DNA of 58,651 nt from Lachnospiraceae bacterium (GTDB taxonomy: Bacteria > Bacillota > Clostridia > Lachnospirales > Lachnospiraceae). Shown in pieces: positions 43,167-52,385 of the stretch (positions are counted from its first letter, which is position 1; the number at the start of each line of letters is the position of its first letter). The position numbers were made by a program, and so were the translations under genes. The notes beneath the pieces were generated by a model that was not told the origin of the DNA, searched no databases, and saw only the letters and a program-made list of their open reading frames with translations. Location: contig JAUNGD010000017.1 in the NCBI GenBank assembly GCA_030524705.1, positions 1-58,651 of the forward strand, given 5' to 3'.

Positions 43167-44513
43167 TCAGCCGATCGTGCCTGTTATAATCTCGTCCCCG
43201 GAGACTGAAAGCTCAGCCACCATACCGCCGATCCTCAGATTTACCGGAATGATCTCCTTCGTGCGGTTCAGCATGACGAATACTATCGTCCCGTCCGGGT
43301 TCTGGTATGCGGTCACATCCAATGCATCCGTGTATCTGCTGAAGGCGATCCGCCTTGCGCCCCTCTCAATAAAATGAGCGAAATGATAAAAATGCTTCTG
43401 CAGAAGCTGCGGCTGCAGCACTCTGCTCTTCGTGTCAAACAAAAACGGCGCCTGGCAGTAGTTTCCCACATGGTTCGGGCCGCCCTTTTCGTCCAGCAGA
43501 AGGTTCCAGTCGTAGAAGGCCGTGATCCCGTGGTTGAAGTCTCCTATGATCTCATGGGAGAGCCTGCCTGCATTGGCGGCGCTGTCCGCGCAATCAAACT
43601 TGCTGTACTCGATGCAGCTCTCCGATATGATGAGCTTCAGCTTCGGATAGCGCTCCCGCACTAGGCGGATCCCCTCAAAATGATCGCCGCTGTACCAATG
43701 GCACGCAACGCCGGATACCATTTTCTCTGTCTCCTCATCCAGAATCACCGCCGTCCTCTCGTAGGCCCGCTCCTTGTTGTGATCCCAGATAAATATTTCT
43801 ATATCGGAAAGCCCGTTTTTCTGCAGCACAGGATACATATGATTTTTCAGAAATTCCTTTTCCTGCTCTGCGGAGTACACGCAGGAATCCCAGGTCTGAA
43901 CGGCCTTCGGCTCATTCTGAAGGCTGATGCGCTTCACCAGAAAGCCTCTCTTTTTAAATTCCATAATATAGCGGCAGATATACGCCGCCCACATATCGTA
44001 ATATTCCGGCTTCAGAGAACCGCCGTTTTTTCTCTCTCCGTTTGTTTTCATAAAAGAGGGGGGAGACCAGGGAGACAGCATGATCTCCAGCCTTTGGCCC
44101 GCCGCCCTCTGTGCGTCCTCCAGCATCGGAATGATATATTTTTCCGTGCGCTCCATTGAAAAGGTTGAAAGCTCCGTGTCCGTCTCATCGGACATCGCCT
44201 CGTACATATCGGTGGAAAAATCACAGCTGTCCATATGGATGCGGACCATTTTGTACTTCATCTGCTCCGGTGAAAAATACGTCTCCATCACCTGCTTTTT
44301 CTGCTCCGGATCCATCAGCGAATAAACGTATGCCGCCGCATCTGTGACGGCTCCCCCGAAGCCCTCAAAAGCTTCATAGCATATTTCCGGGTAAAGATTG
44401 ACCACCTGATTTTCGGCGCCCTCGATATCCTCCCGGAACTCTATTGTTTTACTGCTGTCCAGTCCGGCTTCCTCTGTCCTTCCCGCACAGGTCGCATATA
44501 TCTTAGCTCTCAT
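43167..44513 (-). CDS. Intracellular glycoside hydrolase family 30 enzyme
   Basis: 448 aa, no signal peptide, so probably cytosolic. GH30 features: YEAFEGFGGAVTDA near the start, the acid/base Glu near residue 201 in SLQNEPKA, and the nucleophile Glu near 298 in IISESC. LSPWSPPSFMKTNG and VACHWYSGDHFEG are family blocks. It closes the sugar ABC operon, so it likely cleaves an imported oligosaccharide (beta-glucoside, xyloside or glucosylceramide-like head group). AGGAGGAAC precedes the start. Specificity is open. Confidence 0.92.
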   Translation of the reverse strand: MRAKIYATCAGRTEEAGLDSSKTIEFREDIEGAENQVVNLYPEICYEAFEGFGGAVTDAAAYVYSLMDPEQKKQVMETYFSPEQMKYKMVRIHMDSCDFSTDMYEAMSDETDTELSTFSMERTEKYIIPMLEDAQRAAGQRLEIMLSPWSPPSFMKTNGERKNGGSLKPEYYDMWAAYICRYIMEFKKRGFLVKRISLQNEPKAVQTWDSCVYSAEQEKEFLKNHMYPVLQKNGLSDIEIFIWDHNKERAYERTAVILDEETEKMVSGVACHWYSGDHFEGIRLVRERYPKLKLIISESCIEYSKFDCADSAANAGRLSHEIIGDFNHGITAFYDWNLLLDEKGGPNHVGNYCQAPFLFDTKSRVLQPQLLQKHFYHFAHFIERGARRIAFSRYTDALDVTAYQNPDGTIVFVMLNRTKEIIPVNLRIGGMVAELSVSGDEIITGTIG

Positions 44514-44532
44514 TCAAGTTCCTCCTGCATCC

Positions 44533-45276
44533 TTACGTTTCCTTTAATTTCTTTTTGTATTCCCCCGGCGAAATTCCCTTCACCTTTTTGAAGGTTTTGG
44601 AGAAATATTTCTCGTCCCGGTATCCGACCTTGTAGGCGATCTCATAGTTTTTCAGATAGCCCTGCTCCAGATACGTGCAGGCCCGGTCGATACGAATGGA
44701 ATTGACGAAGTCGCTGAAGCCGTAATCCCGGTACTGGGAAAACAACGTAGAAAGGTATCCCGCCGTGATCCCCTCGTATTCCGCAGCCTGCTGTGCAGAA
44801 ATATCCTCATGATAATGCTCCCGGATATACTGCTCTGCCCGAACCAGCGCCGCCGGCGCCGCCTCCGTTGTCTCTCCCGCCTCCGGCTGCTCCTTTCCAT
44901 AGATCTCGTCTGCAATCTTGTTGAGCAGCGCCAGGATATCGGAGGAGCGCGTCGGCTTCAGCAGATAATCCCTGGCCCCATAGTGTATGGCCTGCTGCGC
45001 ATACTGAAATTCATCGTATCCGCTGAGCACGATCGTCACCGGCATAATTCCCATGGCCGAGGCCTCCTGCATCACTTCTACTCCGCTTTTCAGCGGCATT
45101 CTCACATCCAGAAGCATAATATCCGGCCGGTGAAGCACGATCAGGTCCAGCGCTTTCTGGCCGTTTTCCGCCGTATATATTTTTTCAAAACGATCCGTGT
45201 GAAGCTGGATGTACTTGCACAGTCCGTTGCGAACTGCATCCTCATCGTCAGCTATCAACAGTTTTTTCGTTGCCAT
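44533..45276 (-). CDS. YesN-type AraC-family response regulator
   Basis: 247 aa. Receiver domain (1-120) with acidic pair ADDED and phospho-Asp in DIMLLDVRMPLKSG. AraC-type double HTH at the C-terminus (about 145-245: HEDISAQQAAEYEG, then IAYKVGYRDEKYFSKTFKK). Shorter than usual YesN because the middle region is missing. Its start overlaps the YesM gene by 29 bases. Likely activates the sugar operon in which it lies. Confidence 0.93.
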   Translation of the reverse strand: MATKKLLIADDEDAVRNGLCKYIQLHTDRFEKIYTAENGQKALDLIVLHRPDIMLLDVRMPLKSGVEVMQEASAMGIMPVTIVLSGYDEFQYAQQAIHYGARDYLLKPTRSSDILALLNKIADEIYGKEQPEAGETTEAAPAALVRAEQYIREHYHEDISAQQAAEYEGITAGYLSTLFSQYRDYGFSDFVNSIRIDRACTYLEQGYLKNYEIAYKVGYRDEKYFSKTFKKVKGISPGEYKKKLKET

Positions 45277-47083
45277 CTTTCCTTCTCACTTTCTCCCCGA
45301 ATATCCGCAGCGTCACCCGGGTGCCCTTACCCAGCTCACTTTCCAGCTTCATCTCAAAATCATTGTGATACATCAAAGTGAGCCTTTCCCTGACATTCCT
45401 GATCGCATATCTTCCGATGCGCTGCCCTCTGTATTTTTCACTGTCCTCCATGTCCAGCACAGATTCCAGCTGCTGCTTCGACATTCCAACACCGGTATCC
45501 TCCACCACAAATTCGATCCCTTGGGGAATCCTTGCGGCAGACACCGATATTTTGCTTGAGTTCTCTGCGTTTTCGATCCCGTGTACCACGGCGTTTTCCA
45601 CAAAGGGCTGCAGGATCAGCTTCGGTATAGGAATGTCCTTTACCTCCGGCTCTACGCTTATTTCATATTCCAGCCGCTTCGTAAAGCGCATTTTCTGGAT
45701 CGTCAGATATTCCCTGACCAGCTCGCATTCCTGCCCGACGGTCGTGACACCTTTTCCGGTGCCCAGCACCTGCCGGAACAGATTGCTCAGCGCCAGTATA
45801 TTTTCTGCTATCTCCTCGTTGTCTGCTCCCATCGCCTGCCAGTACAGCGTATCCAGTGTATTGTATAGAAAATGCGGGTTGATCTGGGCCTGCAGCGCGG
45901 TGAGCTCGCTTTCCTTTTCCCGAAGCTCCATCACGTATTTCTCATCAATGAGCTGCTTCAGATCCCGGACCATTTTGTTGAAGCAGACCGCAACCTCGCC
46001 CACCTCATCCAGCGTATCCACCTCTACGTACTGCTCAAAATCGCCCTTTCGGAATTCTGACATCGCAAAGGTCACCTTTTCGAGAGGCTTCGTCACAATA
46101 TTCGACACAAAAATCAGCACTGGGAAAAGTCCGATCAGGATGCCGAGAAGCATCAAAATCGGCGTGTAGGCAATGCTGCGTATTCCTTCCATAATAATGC
46201 TGCCGGGAATCAAAATACAAGTGCTCTGCTTTGTCTCCGCATTTCTCTGGAAAAACAGGAACTGATTCTGATACTCCATATATCCGGATTCCCGGTTTGC
46301 AAAGCCCTGGAGCACCTCTTCTCCAAAGCCCTCCTCTGTCCAGGAAGCGGCCTGCCCCGTCCGCACGAGAGGCTCTCCCTCCTCGTTCAGCAGCAGCACG
46401 CTCTCCTGGGTATCCTCCAGCGCATCCTCGCACAGCGCGTCATACTTTCCTGCATCCGCACCGATGACGAGATAACCCAACGCCTTCTGTTTTGACAGAT
46501 CGAAAATTTCCCGGTACAGAACGATCTTCTCCCCGGGATTGGCCCAGTAAACCTCCGACTGGTTTTTATTGATCCGCTTCCAGCTTTTCGCACCTTTTCT
46601 GCCGACGGCAGTCCGGTACATCTCCGTCTGATGAACGTCCTCCAGCGCCGCAAGCTGCGCGCTGGAGTCCAGACATTTCAAATAGGGCATGATCCCGTTT
46701 TCCGGGTAAATTCCCAGTGTTTTTATATATCCCTTCAAAGCAAGCGTATCCTGAATAAAACGCATCGGCGCCTCATCCAGCCAAAGCTGGGAATTTTTAT
46801 TTTTCTCCGCCGCATCCGCGGCTGTCAGAAGCTCCGAAATATCATTATTAATACAGATGTACACCGACAGCTCCGACAGATTGCGGTTCAGCTCGGCGAG
46901 ACTGTTTTCCAGATTCTGTACCCGGTTCTGGCCTCTTGCCATCAGCTCCTGCCTGGCCCGGACGTAGTTTCTTCCCACCATGATCCCGCTTATAATCATC
47001 AAAATCGGAATCAGCACAACATAGCTGTAAAAAATGATCTTTTTTTTGATACTTAAGTTTTTGATACGCTGCCTGAATTTCAT
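45248..47083 (-). CDS. YesM-type sensor histidine kinase
   Basis: 611 aa. Membrane segment near 15-35, an extracytoplasmic sensor domain to about 300, a second membrane segment, a HAMP domain (about 325-380), His in QINPHFLYNTLDTLYW and VEDTGVGM in the ATP-binding domain. The LytS/YesM histidine-kinase type pairs with AraC-type regulators and senses carbohydrate. AAGGGAT precedes the ATG. Three bases separate it from the permease stop. Confidence 0.94.
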   Translation of the reverse strand: MKFRQRIKNLSIKKKIIFYSYVVLIPILMIISGIMVGRNYVRARQELMARGQNRVQNLENSLAELNRNLSELSVYICINNDISELLTAADAAEKNKNSQLWLDEAPMRFIQDTLALKGYIKTLGIYPENGIMPYLKCLDSSAQLAALEDVHQTEMYRTAVGRKGAKSWKRINKNQSEVYWANPGEKIVLYREIFDLSKQKALGYLVIGADAGKYDALCEDALEDTQESVLLLNEEGEPLVRTGQAASWTEEGFGEEVLQGFANRESGYMEYQNQFLFFQRNAETKQSTCILIPGSIIMEGIRSIAYTPILMLLGILIGLFPVLIFVSNIVTKPLEKVTFAMSEFRKGDFEQYVEVDTLDEVGEVAVCFNKMVRDLKQLIDEKYVMELREKESELTALQAQINPHFLYNTLDTLYWQAMGADNEEIAENILALSNLFRQVLGTGKGVTTVGQECELVREYLTIQKMRFTKRLEYEISVEPEVKDIPIPKLILQPFVENAVVHGIENAENSSKISVSAARIPQGIEFVVEDTGVGMSKQQLESVLDMEDSEKYRGQRIGRYAIRNVRERLTLMYHNDFEMKLESELGKGTRVTLRIFGEKVRRKDGNEKTVDS

Positions 47084-47086
47084 TGT

Positions 47087-47923
47087 TTATCCCTTGACTG
47101 CCCCCATGGCAACACCTTTCGTAATATGCTTGTTCAGAATGACATATACGATAACGGCCGGTGCAGCGGTCAGAGCCATAACTGCAAACTGGACTGCGTA
47201 GTTGGAAGAATACTGTCCCGTAAATTCCAGCACGGAGAACGGAAGCGTCTTCCACTTCGGAGAGCTTAAATATGTGCTCGCCATCATGAATTCATTCCAG
47301 TTATTCAGGAAGGTCATAATGGATACCGTCGCAATAGAAGGCTTCAGCATCGGCGTAACGATCTGGAAAACGATCCGGTAGATCCCGCAGCCGTCCATGA
47401 CCGCAGCCTCTTCCAGCTCTATCGGTATGGAATCCAGGAAGCTGGTCATCAGGAACATGGCCTGCGGAAGAGAAAATGCTACGTACGGAATCAGCAGCGC
47501 CCATATCGTATCTGTCAGTCCAAGCATATTATAAATTTTATAATTTGGCAACAGCGTCGCGTGGATCGGGATCATCATCCCCAGAAGAAGGATGGTTTTT
47601 ACCGTCGTGCTGAGCTTCCAGTGCATCCGGTGACACGCATAGGCGGCCATAATGGAAATCAGGATAACAAAGATTACCGCCAGGCCATTGATCAGAACGC
47701 TGTTTTTCAGGTACTGCAGAAAATGGCCGTCCACAAACGCCTTGACATAATTGCCCCACTGAATCTTTTCCGGAATGATGAGAAGGCCGCTGGTAAACAT
47801 TTCATTACTGCTTGCCAGAGAGAAGTCGAGGAGCCAGATCAACGGAAATATCTGAATGACTGCAACGATGATCAGAATCACCCAGAGAACTACCTTACCT
47901 ACTGATAATTTTTTCGTTTTCAT
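47087..47923 (-). CDS. Carbohydrate ABC transporter permease (MalG type)
   Basis: 278 aa, six hydrophobic segments, with the EAA loop EEAAVMDGCGIYRIVF-type stretch near residue 185 that contacts the ATPase. ATG at 47923 follows a GGGGGTGGAG box; a GTG at 47932 is less likely. Second permease of the binding-protein-dependent sugar importer. No ATPase gene is in the operon, so it probably uses a shared MsmK-type ATPase. Confidence 0.94.
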   Translation of the reverse strand: MKTKKLSVGKVVLWVILIIVAVIQIFPLIWLLDFSLASSNEMFTSGLLIIPEKIQWGNYVKAFVDGHFLQYLKNSVLINGLAVIFVILISIMAAYACHRMHWKLSTTVKTILLLGMMIPIHATLLPNYKIYNMLGLTDTIWALLIPYVAFSLPQAMFLMTSFLDSIPIELEEAAVMDGCGIYRIVFQIVTPMLKPSIATVSIMTFLNNWNEFMMASTYLSSPKWKTLPFSVLEFTGQYSSNYAVQFAVMALTAAPAVIVYVILNKHITKGVAMGAVKG

Positions 47924-47935
47924 GCACTCCACCCC

Positions 47936-48811
47936 CTATCTTTTATCTCTGTCAGCAAAAATTGTGTTGAGCAAAACAGTAATCAAAATACAAATGATAA
48001 TAAATACAACGCTGATGGCGTTTCCGTATCCATACTTGAAGGCCTTAAACGCCTGCTGGTACAGATAGTTCGCAGTGAACTGCGTGCTGTCTCCCGGTCC
48101 GCCGTTGGTCAGGAGGTAAACGGTCTCCATCTGCTTCAGGGCAGAGATAATAGCCATCGTCACATTTACCTGGATCACGGATTTCATCTGCGGCAGAGTG
48201 ACCTTCAAAAAGATCTGCTTCTGGTTTGCGCCGTCGATGGCAGCAGCCTCGTACAGCACCGGGTCAATGTTTTTGATTCCGGTGTAGTAGATCAGCATAC
48301 CCCATCCAAAGCCGTGCCAGATCAATACGATGAGTACGGACCAGATCGCTATTTTGGAATCGAACCAGTTGATCTTTCCTGTGTATCCGAAGGCCTTCAG
48401 GACATTATTCAGAAGTCCGAAATCCGGGTTGTAAATGAATTTCCACAGATAAGCGATGACTGCAACGGAGATTACATTCGGAATGAAGTATACGCAGCGG
48501 AAAAAGCCCTCTGCCTTTCCCTGAAGCTTATCCAAAACCGCCGCCACGATCATAGCCAGAGGATGCTGGATACAGATAAATCCGATCGCCAGCAGCACGG
48601 AGTGCCACAATGACTTCCAAAAGGTCTTATCCTGCATCAACGCACGGTAATTTTCTATGCCGATAAAGGTTGCTTTTCCCATACCGGAATAATCGGTGAA
48701 TCCATAATATACGCTCAGGCAGATGGGCGCCAGGATCGCAAAAACAAAAACCAGCAGGCCCGGGAGCACCAGACTTGTGATGACCAGCTTATTGCTGTAT
48801 AGCTTTTTCAT
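47936..48811 (-). CDS. Carbohydrate ABC transporter permease (MalF type)
   Basis: 291 aa, six hydrophobic segments; EAA loop in YEAAAIDGANQKQIFLKV. GGAGGG precedes the ATG by six bases. It follows the solute-binding protein gene after an intercistronic terminator, so levels may fall relative to the binding protein, which is typical of such operons. Confidence 0.94.
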   Translation of the reverse strand: MKKLYSNKLVITSLVLPGLLVFVFAILAPICLSVYYGFTDYSGMGKATFIGIENYRALMQDKTFWKSLWHSVLLAIGFICIQHPLAMIVAAVLDKLQGKAEGFFRCVYFIPNVISVAVIAYLWKFIYNPDFGLLNNVLKAFGYTGKINWFDSKIAIWSVLIVLIWHGFGWGMLIYYTGIKNIDPVLYEAAAIDGANQKQIFLKVTLPQMKSVIQVNVTMAIISALKQMETVYLLTNGGPGDSTQFTANYLYQQAFKAFKYGYGNAISVVFIIICILITVLLNTIFADRDKR

Positions 48812-48839
48812 GATTAACCCTCCATGCTAATGTATAAAA

Positions 48840-48870
48840 AGGCTGTCCTGATTGTTACTCAGGACAGCCT
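48840..48870 (-). terminator. Intercistronic terminator after the solute-binding protein gene
   Basis: Perfect 12-bp arms AGGCTGTCCTGA (48840-48851) and TCAGGACAGCCT (48859-48870), followed on the minus strand by TTTTTATAC. It lies 13 bases past the stop and upstream of the first permease, probably giving partial readthrough. Confidence 0.85.
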
Positions 48871-48883
48871 CTCAATAACTATT

Positions 48884-50167
48884 TTACTGGCACGCTTTTC
48901 CGATCGTAGCCAGGAAATCGTCTACTGTGCTGGTACCATTTGTCACATTCTGAATTTCACTCTCGATGCAGGTCTTGAAAGCAGACGGGCCGCAGTCGTT
49001 CACCGGTGTACCGGAAAGGCTGGTTGCTCCTGTCGCAATCTCTACGATCTGCTTCTGAAGCTCTGTCTCCTCGCCTGTCATGTAAGCTGTCTGATCCTGT
49101 GCTGACAGACCTACGCCGTTTTCCCATCCGTATTTGGAAAGCTTATCCGGCTGATACATGTAGTTCAGGAACTTAACTGCTTCTTCCTGTACTTCAGAGG
49201 TAGCTGATACAGCGTATCCGCCGCCGTTCCATGCTGCGATGTCGTTCGCTCCGCCCTGGCCGCCGTCTACTACCGGCATTGTGAATACGCGGATGTTTGT
49301 TCTGATTTCTTCCGGGATATCCTCATTCAGTGCCATGGATGCTTCCCAGCTTCCCATGTAGAACATTGCTGCCTGTCCGTTTGTGAAGAGGTTCATTGCT
49401 GTCCCGTAATCCTGTGAATCATATCCATCCTGGAACAGTCCTGCTTCTACAGACTGTCTCATCAGGTCGGTTGCCTGCTTGAACGGGTCTGCCGTGAAGT
49501 CGCCGTTTGCAATTGCCTCAGCGAACAGATCCTTTGTGCTGCCGTTGATCTTGTTTACAAGGTCTGAAAGATAAACTGCCATCGGCCATCCGTCGCCGCC
49601 ATCCATTGCCATCGGGATGATGTCGCTCTCGCGGATCGTACCTGCCAGAGTCAGCAGATCATCGTATGTAGCCGGGATTTCCCATCCGTTGTCTTCGAAC
49701 ATTTTCTGATTGTAGTAGATGACTGCGATATCTGTGTTTCTCGGAAGTCCGTACAGCTTGTCGTCCTTCTTGAAGCCCTCCAGAGAACCCTCTACGAATG
49801 CATAGTCCGCATAATCTGCTTCGTTCAGCTCTGCAAGCACTCCTGCCTCCAGTACCTCATCCAGGAAAGCCGGCTGGCCCCAGATGCTTACTACATCCGG
49901 CATTCCGTCCATGGCGTAAGCTTTGAATTTTGTCTTGTACGCCTCTTCGTCCAGCGCTTCCACTTCGATCTTGACATTCGGATTTTCTGCCATGTACTCG
50001 TCGATGATCATCTGTTCAACGAGACCCTGTCCATTTTTCCGGTCCGGCAGGTTGGAGAAAAGCTTCAATGTCACTTCCTCTTCTGCGTTTACAACTGCTA
50101 CACTTCCCAGGACTGACGTTGCCGCCATCGCTGCTGCGAGCATTGCTGATAATGCTTTCTTTTTCAT
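48884..50167 (-). CDS. Sugar ABC transporter solute-binding protein
   Basis: 427 aa. Family 1 extracellular binding protein (MalE-like), with AIWNGGGYAVSATSEVQEEAVKFL-type C-lobe features and the GLPRNTDIAVIYYNQ segment. It has a signal peptide (KKK start, hydrophobic 5-27, cut after VNA), but no lipobox Cys, which is unusual for a Gram-positive importer; the mature protein starts EEEVTLKLF. GGAGGG precedes the ATG. First gene of the operon with the two permeases, YesMN and GH30. Confidence 0.93.
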   Translation of the reverse strand: MKKKALSAMLAAAMAATSVLGSVAVVNAEEEVTLKLFSNLPDRKNGQGLVEQMIIDEYMAENPNVKIEVEALDEEAYKTKFKAYAMDGMPDVVSIWGQPAFLDEVLEAGVLAELNEADYADYAFVEGSLEGFKKDDKLYGLPRNTDIAVIYYNQKMFEDNGWEIPATYDDLLTLAGTIRESDIIPMAMDGGDGWPMAVYLSDLVNKINGSTKDLFAEAIANGDFTADPFKQATDLMRQSVEAGLFQDGYDSQDYGTAMNLFTNGQAAMFYMGSWEASMALNEDIPEEIRTNIRVFTMPVVDGGQGGANDIAAWNGGGYAVSATSEVQEEAVKFLNYMYQPDKLSKYGWENGVGLSAQDQTAYMTGEETELQKQIVEIATGATSLSGTPVNDCGPSAFKTCIESEIQNVTNGTSTVDDFLATIGKACQ

Positions 50168-50217
50168 TTAGTAACCCTCCTATGCTTTTTGTTTGTTCGT
50201 TTTGTCTTGATGAACGT

Positions 50218-50226
50218 ATTATATCA
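50218..50226 (-). promoter_or_regulatory. Extended -10 promoter of the sugar operon
   Basis: TGA-TATAAT (50226-50218) on the minus strand, 50 bases before the binding protein start. No good -35 is at 16-18 bases, as expected for an activator-dependent promoter under YesN. Confidence 0.55.
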
Positions 50227-50296
50227 TTGAAAAATTGGAGGAAACAGGCAACTAAATTCCAAAAAGGTGCATTATTTTCGAATCCGGGGGATCGGA

Positions 50297-51232
50297 TTAA
50301 GAAAACTTTGCTCTACTTGTCAATTCCGCCCTGGCCAGAACATCATTTATCACACCTGTATCTTCTATTTGCATAATACCAAAGCATTTTTTTCCTGCAT
50401 CTTTTACAGAAGCACCAATATGATATGCTATACATCTATCCAGCATTAGAAATCTGTCATGAAATGCTTTCGTATATTTCACTTCCAATGCTGGATACTG
50501 CATATTGAATTTTGCCGTATCTTGTACTGTCAGTTTCGTATTAGGAAAGGTATAAATACACACCTTTACATCCTTTCGTTTTTTTGCGAGAATATTTAAT
50601 GTTCCAACATCTACATAACCATCAAGCAAAACAATCTCTTCTTTAGCCTGTTTGATAATCTCTGTCAAAAGATAAAAAGCATCAAAAATTTGTCCGTCAA
50701 AAAAAAGCTTCTGGTTATTCTTCTGATGGTTTGCTATATAATTAAATACCTGTTCAAAACGCTGCTCATTCTTCTGCTGATCTGTAAACTGTCGGATTTC
50801 CATTTGATTTACTTTTTCAAGAATCAGTGATGTATGTGACATATATTTTCGCATTTCTACAAAGGTATCCATAATGCGAATATTTACCTGTATAGCAATA
50901 TCACTCCGCAAAACAGAAGAAAGCATAGCTATTCCCTGTTCTGTGAACGCATATGGAAGTTTCCGACGGCCTCCATATCCATTTTCTATATTTGAAGTCG
51001 CAATTTGCGACTTCAAGTTATCATACTCTTCTTTTGTTAATTGGAAGCGGAATCGTTCCGGAAATCTGGTAATATTTCTCTTTACTGCCTCATTTAATCT
51101 CTTTGTCTCTACATGATATAAACACGCAAGATCACTATCCAGCATGACCTGTTTCCCGCGAATAACATATACGAGATTTTGAATAACTTCCGATTGAACC
51201 TCTGTTTTTAAGGTTTCTGGTTTTTCATTCAT
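50297..51232 (-). CDS. ORF6N-domain protein with C-terminal PLD-like region
   Basis: 311 aa. ORF6N DNA-binding domain (about 15-105; GKQVMLDSDLACLYHV, RNITRFPERFRFQLTKEEY, LPYAFTEQGIAMLSSVL). The C-terminus (about 180-290) looks like a single phospholipase-D-like unit. It has a possible catalytic motif in FHDRFLMLD (His258, Arg replacing the usual Lys, Asp265) followed by IGASVKDAGKK. ORF6N proteins are phage and mobile-element antirepressors. It overlaps the small HTH gene by 8 bases. Defence, toxin or regulatory role is inference. Confidence 0.85.
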   Translation of the reverse strand: MNEKPETLKTEVQSEVIQNLVYVIRGKQVMLDSDLACLYHVETKRLNEAVKRNITRFPERFRFQLTKEEYDNLKSQIATSNIENGYGGRRKLPYAFTEQGIAMLSSVLRSDIAIQVNIRIMDTFVEMRKYMSHTSLILEKVNQMEIRQFTDQQKNEQRFEQVFNYIANHQKNNQKLFFDGQIFDAFYLLTEIIKQAKEEIVLLDGYVDVGTLNILAKKRKDVKVCIYTFPNTKLTVQDTAKFNMQYPALEVKYTKAFHDRFLMLDRCIAYHIGASVKDAGKKCFGIMQIEDTGVINDVLARAELTSRAKFS

Positions 51233-51428
51233 TCTGCTTTTCTCCCATCAGTTTTTCATATGCAATCTGATACTTTATAAGCCGTGGAACATACTCCGGC
51301 GGATTCCTTCTTCCGGCCTCCCAATCCTCAATCGTTCGAAGCGGAATGCCAAGATGCTCTGAAAATTCTTTTCGATTCATTCCGGTTTCCTCCCTGATTG
51401 CCCTGATCAAATCCTTTGTTTCTTTCAT
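51225..51428 (-). CDS. Small Xre-type helix-turn-helix protein
   Basis: 67 aa from the ATG at 51428, with AAAGGAGGAG before it. HTH core TGMNRKEFSEHLGIPLRTIEDWEAG, an antitoxin-like (MqsA/HigA) pattern. Its stop overlaps the ORF6N gene start by 8 bases (ATGAATGA). The size and coupling suggest it regulates or neutralises the ORF6N protein. Confidence 0.85.
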   Translation of the reverse strand: MKETKDLIRAIREETGMNRKEFSEHLGIPLRTIEDWEAGRRNPPEYVPRLIKYQIAYEKLMGEKQNE

Positions 51429-51509
51429 ATCTCCTCCTTTCGCATTGCGTGGTTTTCTTATCATTATACCTCATACAAAATTTTTTAGAAAGAGTTTTTT
51501 GCAAAAAAA

Positions 51510-51539
51510 GACACCTCTAAAATTTCTTTTAGAAATGTC
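51510..51539 (-). terminator. Terminator upstream of the HTH gene
   Basis: On the minus strand GACATTTCTAAAA pairs with TTTTAGAGGTGTC (two G-U pairs) around a 4-base loop, followed by TTTTTTT. It lies between the GNAT and HTH genes. Confidence 0.7.
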
Positions 51540-51645
51540 CTTCTTATTCCTGGCGCGCTACTGCGTTATTGGAATGTTTTTTGTAGTGACATGGGCTACG
51601 ACAGTTTCAAAAACGGCCCTTTTTAGGCTGCCATTAATCTTTTTG
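51540..51645. other. Non-coding stretch bracketed by two terminators
   Basis: About 105 bases between the terminators at 51510-51539 and 51646-51678. GGGC (minus) and GCCC could pair within it. No gene is visible. It may be the remnant of a decayed element or a small RNA. Confidence 0.3.
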
Positions 51646-51678
51646 AAAAAGCCCCCGAATCATTTCGGAGGCTTTTTT
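51646..51678. terminator. Bidirectional terminator next to the GNAT gene
   Basis: AAAAAGCCCCCGAA (51646-51659) pairs with TTCGGAGGCTTTTT (51664-51677) with one mismatch, and A/T runs flank both sides. It lies 16 bases past the GNAT stop. Confidence 0.85.
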
Positions 51679-51693
51679 CTTCCATTTACAATT

Positions 51694-52161
51694 TTATCCG
51701 GCCATCTCTGAGACAATATACTCACACTGCACATCCGCCCGCTCATATTCGTCCCCTCGGCTCAGCTCTACCCGCCGGAATCCGAATTTTTCGTAAATAT
51801 GCAGGGCCTGCTTCAGGATATGGTTGGAAATCAGGGTCAGCTTCTTTGCCCCGTGTTCCACAGCATAGTCCATACACGCCTTGAAGACCGCGCTCCCGGC
51901 GCCCTTTCCCGTATGCTGCCCCGTCGCTGCCAGCTTGCAGATCTCCCACACATCGCTGTCCGTGGGATAGACCATACAGGTGGCAAGGACCTTCTCATCC
52001 TCCACCGCAAAGAAAATCATTCCGCCTTTTTCCAGATACTCCTCCACATGACTTAAAATTTCCCGGTCCTCCTCTTCCATCACGAAGAACCGCTCCACCC
52101 ACGCGGTATTCAATTCAATAAAATCCTGTTTGTATTTTTCCTGATATTTGATAATTTCCAT
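51694..52161 (-). CDS. GNAT-family N-acetyltransferase
   Basis: 155 aa. Acetyl-CoA-dependent transferase; LAATGQHTGKGAGSAVFKA matches the conserved motif A (Q/R-x-x-G-x-G/A), and ALHIYEKFGFRRVEL is motif B. The start at 52161 has AGAGGTG before it; the frame to 52221 is less likely. It is divergent from the LysR gene, which could regulate it. Acceptor unknown. Confidence 0.9.
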   Translation of the reverse strand: MEIIKYQEKYKQDFIELNTAWVERFFVMEEEDREILSHVEEYLEKGGMIFFAVEDEKVLATCMVYPTDSDVWEICKLAATGQHTGKGAGSAVFKACMDYAVEHGAKKLTLISNHILKQALHIYEKFGFRRVELSRGDEYERADVQCEYIVSEMAG

Positions 52162-52385
52162 TTCATACACCTCTTCCTTTTCCATCGCTCCAGGGTCAGT
52201 TTCCCGGGCTCGTCGCTTCATACAGAATCGGGCGCTGCTATTTTGCCGGCTATACGCAGTAACCTGTGTTTTATTGTTCTGCTGAATCCTTGTTGCATCT
52301 TTTTCGTTTTCAGTATATACTCAAATATAATATAAGTAAAACGAGAATTTCTTATGGAAATATTAGAAAAGGTGAATTAACTGAT

